DNA from: an uncultured Pelagibacteraceae bacterium
GTDB lineage: Bacteria; Pseudomonadota; Alphaproteobacteria; Pelagibacterales; AG-422-B15
Length of the DNA: 64,000 bases
Assembly (NCBI GenBank): GCA_902564295.1
Contig: CACFAO010000005.1
Coordinates: forward strand, 1-64,000
Direction of reading: 5' to 3'
Shown piece after piece: positions 46,424-54,206 of this stretch. Positions within the stretch are counted from its first letter, which is position 1; each line of letters begins with the position of its first letter. A program made the position numbers and the translations under genes. Below the pieces are notes generated by a model. That model had not been told where the DNA came from, did not search any database, and was given only the letters and a program-made list of their open reading frames with translations.

Positions 46424-46912
46424 ATGAAAAAAATCTTCATCTTGGTTTCGCTTCTGTTTTTTACTTTTGTAGCATACGCCTCTGCTGAGAAAAAAGGGTG
46501 TGGATGTGGTGCTGGAAATGGAGGGATGCCTGTCAATGAAGTAGCTAATATATATGACAAGGAGTTAAGAGAGATAGTTACATTAGTAAGGAATAAAGAC
46601 TACATATCTGCATTAAATTCAATTGAAGATTATATTGAAATAGTGCCAGAAAACTATAAGGCATGGGAACTAAGAGCATTATCATCATTTGAAGTTGGTG
46701 ATCTTCATAATGCTGAACTATACGGCTTGGTGGGTCTATCAAAAAAACCAGATAATGAGTATTTATTAAGTCTTTTAGGACAGGTATATATTGCTACTGA
46801 CAGGACTCATTTAGCAATAGAAAATTTAAATGCTCTGGATGAAATGTGTGTCTATAATTGCATGGATAGAAACACTCTAAAGAAGTCGCTATCAGAAAAA
46901 GAAGTTTCTTAA
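46424..46912 (+). CDS. Exported TPR protein with Gly/Cys-rich linker (paralogue of the gene at 61529)
   Basis: 162 residues from the ATG at 46424; the longer open frame would run through tRNA-Ser. A signal peptide (residues 1-22) is followed by a short KKGCGCGAGNGGMP linker, then tetratricopeptide-type helices beginning with Y-D-K-E-L (ALNSIEDYIEIVPENYKAWELRAL, HNAELYGLVGLSKKPDN, AIENLNALDEM) and a closing CVYNC motif. The 61.5-kb gene shares YDKEL, the TPR spacing and a CIFNC ending. TPR domains bind other proteins; the partner is unknown. Location is probably periplasmic. Confidence 0.8.
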   Translation: MKKIFILVSLLFFTFVAYASAEKKGCGCGAGNGGMPVNEVANIYDKELREIVTLVRNKDYISALNSIEDYIEIVPENYKAWELRALSSFEVGDLHNAELYGLVGLSKKPDNEYLLSLLGQVYIATDRTHLAIENLNALDEMCVYNCMDRNTLKKSLSEKEVS

Positions 46913-46971
46913 TCATTTATTTAATTAATTAAATAAGTTTCAAGCACTCATTTGCTATATTTAGAAACTTC
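46901..46971. terminator. Candidate bidirectional terminator with AT-only palindrome
   Basis: The 61-base gap between the convergent TPR and ggt genes contains a perfect 20-bp palindrome of only A and T at 46917-46936 (TTATTTAATTAATTAAATAA). It lies between inverted 8-base arms GAAGTTTC (46901-46908) and GAAACTTC (46964-46971). An AT-only hairpin is a weak classical terminator, so this is a candidate. Confidence 0.35.
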
Positions 46972-46973
46972 AA

Positions 46974-48767
46974 CTAATTTCCTAAGGCTATACCTTCTCG
47001 CCTTGGATCTGAACCCCCCATAATCTCATTATTTATTAGAATTCCATTCAGACCTGAGAAATAATTTCTGAAACTAATCTCATATCCCATTTCTTCTAAT
47101 GATGATGCAAGTTTTGCTGAATAAGGAGAATTTTCAATTTCGAACTTTCCCCATTTATTGATTGCATGAGGATGAGAAACAGCTTCTTGAATATTCATAT
47201 CCCATTCCATTAACGCAACTAATGCATTGACCACAAAGCTAATAATATTACTACCTCCAGGAGTGCCAATAATAATGACAGGTTTACCATCTTTTAACAC
47301 TATAGTTGGAGCCATTGATGACCTAGGTCTTTTACCAGGCTCTAACCTATTTGCAATCAGTCTACCATCAACTTCTTTATTAAATGAAAAATCAGTAAGT
47401 TGATTATTGAGTAAGAATCCGCTTTCAGTCATCAGTCTCGATCCAAATGCATTTTCAATAGATGATGTCATCGAGAGTGCATTTCCATACTGATCTAAAA
47501 TTGAGATATGTGTTGTTGATTGAAGTTCAATCGAATTATCAATACCGTAATCATAAACAATATCATCTAATGGTTTACCCGAGACGATATTTTCAGTCTT
47601 AATTCCCGCTTTAATTTGATTTGATCTTCCAATTAGATAGTTTTCATTTAAAAGACCAGATAGTGGTATACTAACAAAATCACTATCTGCTAAGTATCGA
47701 TCGCGATCAGCAAATGCTAAACGAGTTGCATCTCCAATTATTTGCCACGTTACGGGATTTGAAAAGCTAAGAGACCTGAGGTCATAAGGTTCTATAATTT
47801 TTAATATTTGTGCCACGGCTACACCCCCTGAGGAAGGTGGACCCATACCACATACATCGTATACCTTATAATTTACACATACAGGATCTCTTTCGATTAC
47901 ATTATAGTTATTCAAATCCTCAATTTTTAAGAAGCCAGGATTTAAGGTGTAATTGCTTACTGTGTTAATAATGTCCTGGGCTACAGATCCTCTGTAGAAA
48001 TTATCAATACCATTATTAGCAATATTTTGCATTGTATTTGCATAGGCACGATTTTTCAATAAATGCTTATGTCTTAAACTCTTTCCGTTTGGTAAAAAAT
48101 ATTCTTTTGTTTTTTTTATTTTACTAAGTCTATCTTTATCTCTTTCAATTGATGAGGATAATTTTTTCGAAACTAAAAAACCATTTTTACCTAGGAAAAT
48201 TGCATCTTCAAAAAGTTTTGACCAGTTTTGATTGCCCCATCTCTTTTGAGCTTCGTACATTAATGCTAGAGTTCCTGGTGTACCTACTGAGAGACCACCA
48301 ATGACAGCATCAAAAAACTTCATTTTAGTTCCATCACTATTTTGAAATTGATTTGACGTTGAATTTTGTGGTGCAGTTTCACGACCATCTAGAGTAATTG
48401 TTTTTCCAGTTAGGCCGTCATACCATAATAAAAAACTGCCCCCACCAATTCCTGAGGACTCTGGCTCAACTAAGCCTAATACAGATTGAGCTGCGACCAT
48501 TGCATCTGCCGCTGTACCTCCAGATTGTAATATTTTTGCCCCTGCAGCTGAAGCGTAGGCATTAGCCGTAACAATCATCCAATTTTTACTTGATACGAAT
48601 TTTCCATTTTCTTTTAGGTTAAGCGATTTTTGAATTTCTAACCTATCAAGTTCAACAGAGGTTCCAGTGAATATTTCTGGAGGCTTATCTTCAATACTGT
48701 CGTCGGAATATGAAGGTTGTATGAAGAAAAACAATGCGAAAAATACAAGCAAGATTTTTTTTCTCAT
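46974..48767 (-). CDS. ggt: Gamma-glutamyltransferase
   Basis: 597 residues with an N-terminal signal peptide (residues about 1-21), so periplasmic. AQSVLGLVEPESSGIGGGSFLLWYDG and DGRETAPQNST mark the large subunit; STTHISILDQYGNALSMTSS near residue 410 contains the Thr that becomes the N-terminal nucleophile after self-cleavage; RPRSSMAPTIVL and GTPGGSNIISFV follow in the small subunit. It hydrolyses glutathione and other gamma-glutamyl compounds, consistent with amino-acid and gamma-glutamylamide use elsewhere in the window. Confidence 0.94.
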   Translation of the reverse strand: MRKKILLVFFALFFFIQPSYSDDSIEDKPPEIFTGTSVELDRLEIQKSLNLKENGKFVSSKNWMIVTANAYASAAGAKILQSGGTAADAMVAAQSVLGLVEPESSGIGGGSFLLWYDGLTGKTITLDGRETAPQNSTSNQFQNSDGTKMKFFDAVIGGLSVGTPGTLALMYEAQKRWGNQNWSKLFEDAIFLGKNGFLVSKKLSSSIERDKDRLSKIKKTKEYFLPNGKSLRHKHLLKNRAYANTMQNIANNGIDNFYRGSVAQDIINTVSNYTLNPGFLKIEDLNNYNVIERDPVCVNYKVYDVCGMGPPSSGGVAVAQILKIIEPYDLRSLSFSNPVTWQIIGDATRLAFADRDRYLADSDFVSIPLSGLLNENYLIGRSNQIKAGIKTENIVSGKPLDDIVYDYGIDNSIELQSTTHISILDQYGNALSMTSSIENAFGSRLMTESGFLLNNQLTDFSFNKEVDGRLIANRLEPGKRPRSSMAPTIVLKDGKPVIIIGTPGGSNIISFVVNALVALMEWDMNIQEAVSHPHAINKWGKFEIENSPYSAKLASSLEEMGYEISFRNYFSGLNGILINNEIMGGSDPRREGIALGN

Positions 48768-48808
48768 AAGTACCCAATCAAAATATCAATGTAATAAAAG
48801 TTTATACG

Positions 48809-48973
48809 TTATAGCCCTCCAGTTATAAGTCCAACCATTCCAAGCACAAGCCATAAAATTAACATTGTTCTTTCATTAAATGCTCTAGTACTTTCCATTT
48901 TCTTCACCTGCTTATAAATCACCATGGATAGAAGCATTACCAAGACAAGAAGGTATATAATTGTAAATATCAT
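48809..48973 (-). CDS. Small two-TM membrane protein, 54 aa, unknown function
   Basis: This ORF is too short for common gene-finding thresholds. Starting at ATG 48973 it encodes a hydrophobic helix (MIFTIIYLLVLVMLLSMVIY), a charged middle KQVKKMESTRAFNER, and a second hydrophobic helix TMLILWLVLGMVGLITGGL before TAA. A balanced two-helix hairpin of this kind is unlikely by chance. It lies 41 bases upstream of ggt on the same strand and divergent from the MFS gene, filling the otherwise empty gap. The family is not recognised. Confidence 0.55.
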   Translation of the reverse strand: MIFTIIYLLVLVMLLSMVIYKQVKKMESTRAFNERTMLILWLVLGMVGLITGGL

Positions 48974-49019
48974 GAGATTTATAGTATCAATTCGACGTTG
49001 GAAGTATATAAATTAAAAT

Positions 49020-50222
49020 ATGCAGTTATTCAGACACTCTTATTCAACATTAGTAATTATTGGAGGCTGCATACTATTGCTTGTTTCATTCGGTATAAGG
49101 CATTCTTCTGGACTTTATTTGATCCCGATTTCTGAACATATACAAGCTGGTAGAGAAGTATTTGGGTTTGCCATTGCAATACAATTTCTTATGATTGGTA
49201 TCGGATCACCAATTTTTGGTGCCATAGCAGATAAATATAGCTCATCAGTAGCTGGCCTATTAGGAGTAATTTTCTTTTTAATTGGGCTTTATTTAATGTC
49301 ACTTGTTGAAGGTTCATTACTTCTTATCGTTTCACAAGTAATTTTTGGATTTGGATGTGCTGGATGCGGCACTGCTGTAATATTAGGGGCTGTTGGTAAA
49401 GCTGTAACAGGCAAATACCAAACATTATCTCTAGGTGTCGTAATGGCCGCAGGTTCGCTAGGTCAATTTTTAATTGTTCCTCTTACAGGCTTCTTAATTG
49501 AAATGAGTGATTGGCAAAGATCAATCTTATATCTTTGTTTTATTTCACTTATCATGATTTTATTCTCACTAGTATTAACAAAGCATTCATCCAAAAGTGG
49601 AATAGATGAAGAAGTTAATAGATCTTTAGCTTCTGTTTTAAATGAAGCTTTTGTAAATAAGAGCTATGTCTTACTGACAATTGGTTTTTTTGTTTGCGGT
49701 TTCCATATTTCTTTTATAGCAACTCATCTACCCGCATACCTTGATGATTTATCTTTACCTGTGTGGATCGGTTCCTGGTCTTTAGCACTAATCGGTTTAT
49801 TTAATGTAATAGGCACGCTTGTTTTCGGTCACTTAGGTGACCTAAGGTCTAAAAAAAATCTCCTGGTAATCTTATATACTTTACGTGCCTTACTATTTTT
49901 AATTTTTATTTTTTTGCCTAAAACTGAAATTACAGTTTTGATTTTTGCATCACTTCTTGGAATACTATGGCTATCTACAGTGCCTCTTACCAGTGGAATA
50001 ATATCAGTTATTTTTGGATCCAAGTATATGTCTATGCTTTATGGTTTTACTTTCTTATCTCACCAAGTCGGTTCGTTTGTAGGGTCATGGTTTGGTGGCA
50101 GATTTTATGATTATTATGGTTCTTATGATATTATGTGGTGGGCTTGTGTTATTTTAGGGTTTGCTTCTGCAATCGTCCATTTTCCAATAAAAGAAACACC
50201 AGTAGTCAAAATGGCAAATTAA
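49020..50222 (+). CDS. MFS transporter
   Basis: 400 residues with twelve hydrophobic segments in two six-helix halves. The loop between TM2 and TM3 reads GAIADKYSS and the equivalent loop in the second half GHLGDLRSKKN, matching the MFS motif A pattern. The general look (GIRHSSGLYLIPISEH, FGFGCAGCGTAVILG) is that of the OFA/monocarboxylate and CynX-like groups. Substrate not determined. It is divergent from the small membrane protein and ggt genes. Confidence 0.88.
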   Translation: MQLFRHSYSTLVIIGGCILLLVSFGIRHSSGLYLIPISEHIQAGREVFGFAIAIQFLMIGIGSPIFGAIADKYSSSVAGLLGVIFFLIGLYLMSLVEGSLLLIVSQVIFGFGCAGCGTAVILGAVGKAVTGKYQTLSLGVVMAAGSLGQFLIVPLTGFLIEMSDWQRSILYLCFISLIMILFSLVLTKHSSKSGIDEEVNRSLASVLNEAFVNKSYVLLTIGFFVCGFHISFIATHLPAYLDDLSLPVWIGSWSLALIGLFNVIGTLVFGHLGDLRSKKNLLVILYTLRALLFLIFIFLPKTEITVLIFASLLGILWLSTVPLTSGIISVIFGSKYMSMLYGFTFLSHQVGSFVGSWFGGRFYDYYGSYDIMWWACVILGFASAIVHFPIKETPVVKMAN

Positions 50223-50299
50223 ATCAATAGTTTAATTTTTTAAAATTAATATAAAAAGCTACTATTTGAAAAGTTTTATTAGATAACTAATTAAATATT

Positions 50300-50524
50300 G
50301 TGCTTAAAAGTTCAAAAAAAAGATCATTAGTAAAGGCTCTTACCTAGAGAGTAACGGCAACAGCAGATACATTCTTAATCAGTTACTTGGTAATTTTAAA
50401 ATCAGATTTTTCAGTTCTTGAAACTGCTGGTTTAATTGCTGCTTTTGAAGTTATTACAAAGGTAACTATTTATTATTTTCATGAGAGAATATGGAATTCT
50501 TTATCTTGGGGAATAGAGTCTTAA
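50300..50524 (+). pseudogene. DUF2061 membrane protein gene with in-frame TAG
   Basis: Read from GTG at 50300, the frame gives KRSLVKALT, then TAG at 50345-50347, then RVTATADTFLISYLV...AGLIAAFEVITKVTIYYFHERIWNSLSWG and TAA at 50522. This is a complete DUF2061 protein (about 74 aa, two membrane helices) whose conserved Trp codon after K-A-L-T (TGG) has become TAG by one base change. No other stop or frameshift is seen, so the change is recent or an error in the sequence. TAG is used as a normal stop elsewhere in this window. Confidence 0.8.
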
Positions 50525-50568
50525 TTAAGTATTTTTAATTATGTATTGATTCTTTTGGTAAAAACTAT

Positions 50569-50585
50569 TTATCCACTTATCCACA
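50569..50585 (+). other. Tandem DnaA-box-like sequences
   Basis: TTATCCACT (50569-50577) and TTATCCACA (50577-50585) lie head to tail, overlapping by one base; the second matches the consensus DnaA box exactly. An AT-rich stretch follows to 50650. Two boxes may mark DnaA-controlled transcription of the RNA below; an origin is not supported by two boxes alone. Confidence 0.5.
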
Positions 50586-50615
50586 TCGTATAAAGAGTTT
50601 TTTTAATAAAACTGA

Positions 50616-50644
50616 TTTAAAATATTTTTTCTATTTGCTAATAT
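50616..50644 (+). promoter_or_regulatory. Extended -10 promoter of the structured RNA
   Basis: TGC-TAATAT (50636-50644) is an extended -10 element; TTTAAA at 50616-50621 is a 4/6 match to the -35 consensus at 17-base spacing. Transcription would begin near 50651, just where the GC-rich structured segment starts. Confidence 0.55.
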
Positions 50645-50650
50645 GAATTT

Positions 50651-50760
50651 ATCGGACGAACAAAGAACGAAAGCCCTTCGGGGAGTTTGTCGGCGGGAGG
50701 CCGAGTTTCGGGGCGGAACAGAGACCTTTATGGGTTTGTGTTGCGCCCCGTTTTTTTTGT
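50651..50760 (+). ncRNA. Unrecognised GC-rich structured RNA, about 110 nt
   Basis: In an AT-rich surrounding this segment is GC-rich and folds by eye into three hairpins: CCC-TTCG-GGG (UUCG tetraloop, about 50674-50683), TCGGC-GGGAG-GCCGA (50690-50704), and a long terminal hairpin closed by CGGGGCG/CGCCCCG and followed by T8. It has its own extended -10 promoter. Motifs of SRP RNA, 6S RNA, tmRNA, RNase P and common riboswitches were looked for and not seen. It ends 27 bases before the LysE-type gene, so it is either an independent sRNA or a terminating leader of that gene. Confidence 0.65.
50709..50758 (+). terminator. Rho-independent terminator of the structured RNA
   Basis: CGGGGCG (50709-50715) pairs with CGCCCCG (50744-50750); the internal AACAGAGACC and GGTTTGTGTT arms extend the hairpin with one mismatch, and eight T follow directly (50751-50758). 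This is the clearest intrinsic terminator in the window. Confidence 0.85.
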
Positions 50761-50786
50761 CCCCTTAAATACTACTGCTCGTTCTT

Positions 50787-51414
50787 ATGATCTTCGATTT
50801 CTCATTACTTTATTTTTTCATACCAGTTTTTTTTCATAATATCTATTACACCAGGTTTATGCATGACACTTGCTTTAACAATGGGAATTACTTTAGGTGT
50901 AAAAAATACAATGAAAATGATGGTTGGAGAATTAATCGGAGTTTTAATTGTGGCAGGGACAGCTGTGGTAGGAGGTGGAACGATCATCTCATCTTTTCCA
51001 ATTGCATTTACCGTTTTCAAATATGGAGGAGGCCTTTATTTGATGTTTGTTGGTTATCAAATGATTAACTCAAGGGGATCACTTGCATTAAATTTGGATG
51101 GTTCACATTCATTTGAAATAAATTTTTTTAAATTAGCAATGCAAGGTTTTATAACTCCTGTTGCGAATCCAAAAGGTTGGGCATTTTTTATTGCAATGGT
51201 ACCTGCATTTATTAATTACGAAGCAAATTTAATCCCACAAATGTCAGCACTGGTAATAATTATTCTTATAATTGAGTTCATTTCACTTATGATTTACGCA
51301 ACAGGAGGTCAAGCTTTAGGCATTATGTTAAAAAAACAAAATAATATCAGACTTATTAATGGGTTAGCAGGTTTCTTAATGATGGGTGTTGGTGTTTGGT
51401 TAGCTCTTAGCTAA
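50787..51414 (+). CDS. LysE family transporter, apparently frameshifted in a T8 run
   Basis: From ATG at 50787 the frame encodes MIFDFSLLYFFIPVFF up to a run of eight T (50827-50834); the conserved continuation IISITPGLCMTLALTMG is in a different frame, reached if one T is removed. The joined protein would have 208 residues, the normal size of LysE-type amino-acid exporters, with the TPG motif in TM1 and GYQ after TM3. The uninterrupted part (ATG at 50863 to 51414, 183 aa) lacks TM1. Either a real one-base insertion or a homopolymer sequencing error explains this. The structured RNA lies directly upstream. Confidence 0.75.
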
Positions 51415-52142
51415 TGTTTTGAAAAAAGAATTCCTGGGCCAGCAGTACTATTAATTCCAGCCTCTCTTAACATTTGCCAGCTAATCGCCTGATTTGATGA
51501 GATTACTGGTTTATCCAATACTTTCTCTGCTTCATTGATAATCTTAAATGTTTTAAGATTTGTACATGAAATAAATACAGCTTCACAATCCTGTTTACCA
51601 ACTTCTATTATAGCTTCAAGGCTGTCTTTATCTGAAATCCTTGCAACATTTTTATCATCGGATTCATTAAAAGAAATTTGATTTTGAATTACAAAATTAT
51701 TAGCATGTAAATGATCACGTAAAGATTTTGTTACCGATTCCTGATAAGGTGATACAAAATTTATTTTTCTACAGCCTAAGGTACTCATAGCTTTTTTCAC
51801 AGCTTTTATTGGATCAGTTACAAATGCCGATTTATGTTTTTTATTTATAAGACTCTCAATTTTATTTGAGCCAATAACTGTTGCACCTGATGTACAGGCA
51901 TATCCAATACTATTATACTGAATATCAGGCAATAACGCAGATGCTGCTGGCAATTCTTTTTCCATTAGTCCAAGATTTTCATTACTTACAATATTGTCAC
52001 AGTAAATGCGTGAGTGATTGATTGATATACTTTGATCAAGAATAGTTCTGAATTCTTGCTCGATAGTTTCATCGCTCTGAAGAACGATCAACCCTAATCT
52101 CGCTTTGTAATATCTGTTGTCATCCAATTCATAATTTCTCAT
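51411..52142 (-). CDS. Asp/Glu racemase superfamily protein (maleate isomerase/arylmalonate decarboxylase-like)
   Basis: 243 residues. Two catalytic cysteines are placed as in maleate cis-trans isomerase and arylmalonate decarboxylase: AC-T-S-G-A-T-V (about residue 83) and ISCTNLKTF (about 195), with VTDPIKAVKKAMSTLGC and YQESVTKSL between. Both family reactions use the cysteine pair for enediolate chemistry without cofactor. Its start overlaps the stop of the carboxyltransferase gene by four bases, so the two may act in one pathway. The substrate is not known. Confidence 0.82.
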   Translation of the reverse strand: MRNYELDDNRYYKARLGLIVLQSDETIEQEFRTILDQSISINHSRIYCDNIVSNENLGLMEKELPAASALLPDIQYNSIGYACTSGATVIGSNKIESLINKKHKSAFVTDPIKAVKKAMSTLGCRKINFVSPYQESVTKSLRDHLHANNFVIQNQISFNESDDKNVARISDKDSLEAIIEVGKQDCEAVFISCTNLKTFKIINEAEKVLDKPVISSNQAISWQMLREAGINSTAGPGILFSKH

Positions 52143-53656
52143 ACAAAGGCCTTTTGTGATTTTAAGATTACACTTCGTGTTTCAGATGGATTAATTACCG
52201 CATCGATTTCAAGGTGAGCAGCAGCTTCTATGGCTTTTCCTTTATCATAGAGTTTTTCAACTAGACTATTGAATAATTCCTCTCTTTTTGAATTATCTTT
52301 AATCTTTTCTAGCTCTTTTTTAAACCCAAGTTTTACAGCTCCTTCTAACCCCATTGCTCCAAACTCACCTGTTGGCCAGGCGGCCGTATATACCGGCTCA
52401 TGAAGACTACCACCAACCATTGCCTGAGCTCCAAGTCCATAACCTTTTCTTAAAAAAATTGCAGTTAAAGGTACTTTTACTTTCGACCCTATCTTAAAAA
52501 GATTTGACATTCTTCTAACAGACCCCTCTTTCTCACTATCTGGCCCCACCATAAATCCAGGCGTATCAACTAGTGAAATAATCGGCAAACTATATTCACT
52601 ACAAATTTCAATAAAAGAAGATGCTTTATCAGCTCCTTCGGAGTCAATTGCGCCCCCTAAATGTTGACTATCATTTGCCAATAACCCAAAAGGCTTTCCC
52701 TCTATTCTAATAAAGCACGTAACAATTCCTTTTCCATATTCAGGTTTTATTTCGGTATATTCTTCAATATCAGAAATAATTTTTATAATATCTCTTACTG
52801 GATAAGACCATCTTCTATCTTTGGGCATAATATTACTTAGTTGAGTCTGATCATCAGCTTTCCAATCTTTTATGTCTCCTTGAAAGTATGAGAGTATTTT
52901 TTTAGCAATAATAGTTGCCTCTTTTTCGTCTTCAGCAACATAGTCAATTACTCCGTTATTTTTTTGAATGTCTGATGGTCCTATTTCCTTTGGATCAAAC
53001 TTTCCAAGTCCACCGCCTTCAATCATTGCAGGACCCGCCATTCCTATCCAGGAATTTTTTGTAGCAATCCTGATGTCAGCACTTCCAAAAAGAGTTGCAT
53101 TACCAGCAAAACAAAATCCATTATTTATAGCAATCCGCAAACATCTACCGTACAAACTTGCCCAGAGAGCGAAAGATGGGACATGCAAACCAGCAACAGA
53201 TGTTGTTACATCTGTATCTCCAGGCCTTCCACCTCCACCTTCAGTATAGATGACTATTGGAAGTTTAAACTCTTTTGCTTTTTCACAGATGCGATCAAGT
53301 TTCATATGATGAAAAAAACCTTGAGTACCTGCTAATACTGAATAGTCGTAAACAATACTGACTGCATCAGACTTTTCCTCACCAATAAGATCAGAATTGA
53401 TTTTACAAAATCCAGTAATGATACCATCTGCCGCAGTATCAATTTGAAGATCTTCGTATTTTCTTCTGTTTCTTTGTGCTGCTACCGCGAAAGCACCGTA
53501 TTCTAAAAAACTTTGATCATCAACTAAGTGATCGAGGTTTTCTCTTGCTGTTCTTAATTCAAGTTTATGCCTTTTGTTTTTTGCTTTAGTTCGAGTTTCG
53601 TCACTTAATTTTTCCAGCCTATCGAGAAATTGAGACAAATTAGGATTATCGGTCAT
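52139..53656 (-). CDS. Acyl-CoA carboxylase carboxyltransferase (beta) subunit
   Basis: 505 residues with two crotonase-like halves typical of propionyl-CoA, methylcrotonyl-CoA or acetyl-CoA carboxyltransferases: IVYDYSVLAGTQGFFHHMKLDRICEKA, YTEGGGGRPGD, and in the C-half PIISLVDTPGFMVGPDSE, RKGYGLGAQAMVGG. A partner biotin carboxylase/biotin carrier is not in the neighbourhood, although these usually lie adjacent. Instead the gene is coupled to the racemase-like gene, making substrate prediction uncertain. It begins six bases after cytochrome b561. Confidence 0.87.
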   Translation of the reverse strand: MTDNPNLSQFLDRLEKLSDETRTKAKNKRHKLELRTARENLDHLVDDQSFLEYGAFAVAAQRNRRKYEDLQIDTAADGIITGFCKINSDLIGEEKSDAVSIVYDYSVLAGTQGFFHHMKLDRICEKAKEFKLPIVIYTEGGGGRPGDTDVTTSVAGLHVPSFALWASLYGRCLRIAINNGFCFAGNATLFGSADIRIATKNSWIGMAGPAMIEGGGLGKFDPKEIGPSDIQKNNGVIDYVAEDEKEATIIAKKILSYFQGDIKDWKADDQTQLSNIMPKDRRWSYPVRDIIKIISDIEEYTEIKPEYGKGIVTCFIRIEGKPFGLLANDSQHLGGAIDSEGADKASSFIEICSEYSLPIISLVDTPGFMVGPDSEKEGSVRRMSNLFKIGSKVKVPLTAIFLRKGYGLGAQAMVGGSLHEPVYTAAWPTGEFGAMGLEGAVKLGFKKELEKIKDNSKREELFNSLVEKLYDKGKAIEAAAHLEIDAVINPSETRSVILKSQKAFV

Positions 53657-53662
53657 ATTTGA

Positions 53663-54190
53663 TCACAGCATTTTTTTTAAAATTGGGTCTTTTTGTATGA
53701 GATGATGATACACAACAGCTCCTAAATGAATAGTGAAAAGAAGTATCAAAAAATATGCTGAAATAACATGAACAGTTTGGAATCGGTCTGCAAGCTCGTA
53801 GTTAAAATAGTCAATGTATACAGTGGAAATAATCAAATTAACTTCCTCGCCAGAAAGCAAAAGTTTTAAGACTCCGCTGATTGTAATTAAAAGAATAGTA
53901 ATATAAAAAAGTCCATGTACTGCCTTTGATGCTATTAATTGTAATTTATTCACAGCTGAAGTTATTGGCTTTGGATTCAAAAATTTCCAAATCATTCTAA
54001 ATAATGTTATGTAAAAAATACTCATACCAATCATGATGTGTGTATTTTCAACAGTTAATTTAAATTCAGAAAACTCCAAATTGTCCAAATAAAGTCCTAG
54101 AGGTAATTGAATTAATAGGATTAGAAAAGTGAGCCAATGAAAGAGTCGAGCAAGAACCCCATAAGTACTATTGTCATTTTTAATTTTCAT
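53663..54190 (-). CDS. Cytochrome b561
   Basis: 175 residues with four membrane helices and the heme-ligand histidines expected for the CybB family: RLFHWLTF near the N-terminus, ENTHIMIGMSIF, VHGLFYITILLI and TVHVISAYFLILLFTIHLGAVVYHH. It transfers electrons in the inner membrane, in E. coli as a superoxide:ubiquinone oxidoreductase. It is divergent from a cytochrome c' gene; the pair may exchange electrons. Confidence 0.9.
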   Translation of the reverse strand: MKIKNDNSTYGVLARLFHWLTFLILLIQLPLGLYLDNLEFSEFKLTVENTHIMIGMSIFYITLFRMIWKFLNPKPITSAVNKLQLIASKAVHGLFYITILLITISGVLKLLLSGEEVNLIISTVYIDYFNYELADRFQTVHVISAYFLILLFTIHLGAVVYHHLIQKDPILKKML

Positions 54191-54206
54191 AATATATATT
54201 TAAATT

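Noticed and set aside
50345-50347. TAG as a recoded Trp codon
   Set aside because: TAG serves as an ordinary stop in several intact genes here, for example pheS and the FYDLN protein gene.
50500-50760. Chromosomal replication origin
   Set aside because: Only two DnaA boxes are seen and no origin-linked genes (dnaA, dnaN, parAB, hemE) are near; reported only as a DnaA-box finding.
50651-50760. CsrB/RsmY-like RNA because of several GGA motifs
   Set aside because: Only one GGA lies in a hairpin loop and no csrA is seen here; four GGA triplets in a GC-rich RNA are not enough.
50787-51068. Independent 93-aa ORF
   Set aside because: Only its first 16 codons look like protein (LysE N-terminus); the rest is an out-of-frame shadow of the LysE gene.
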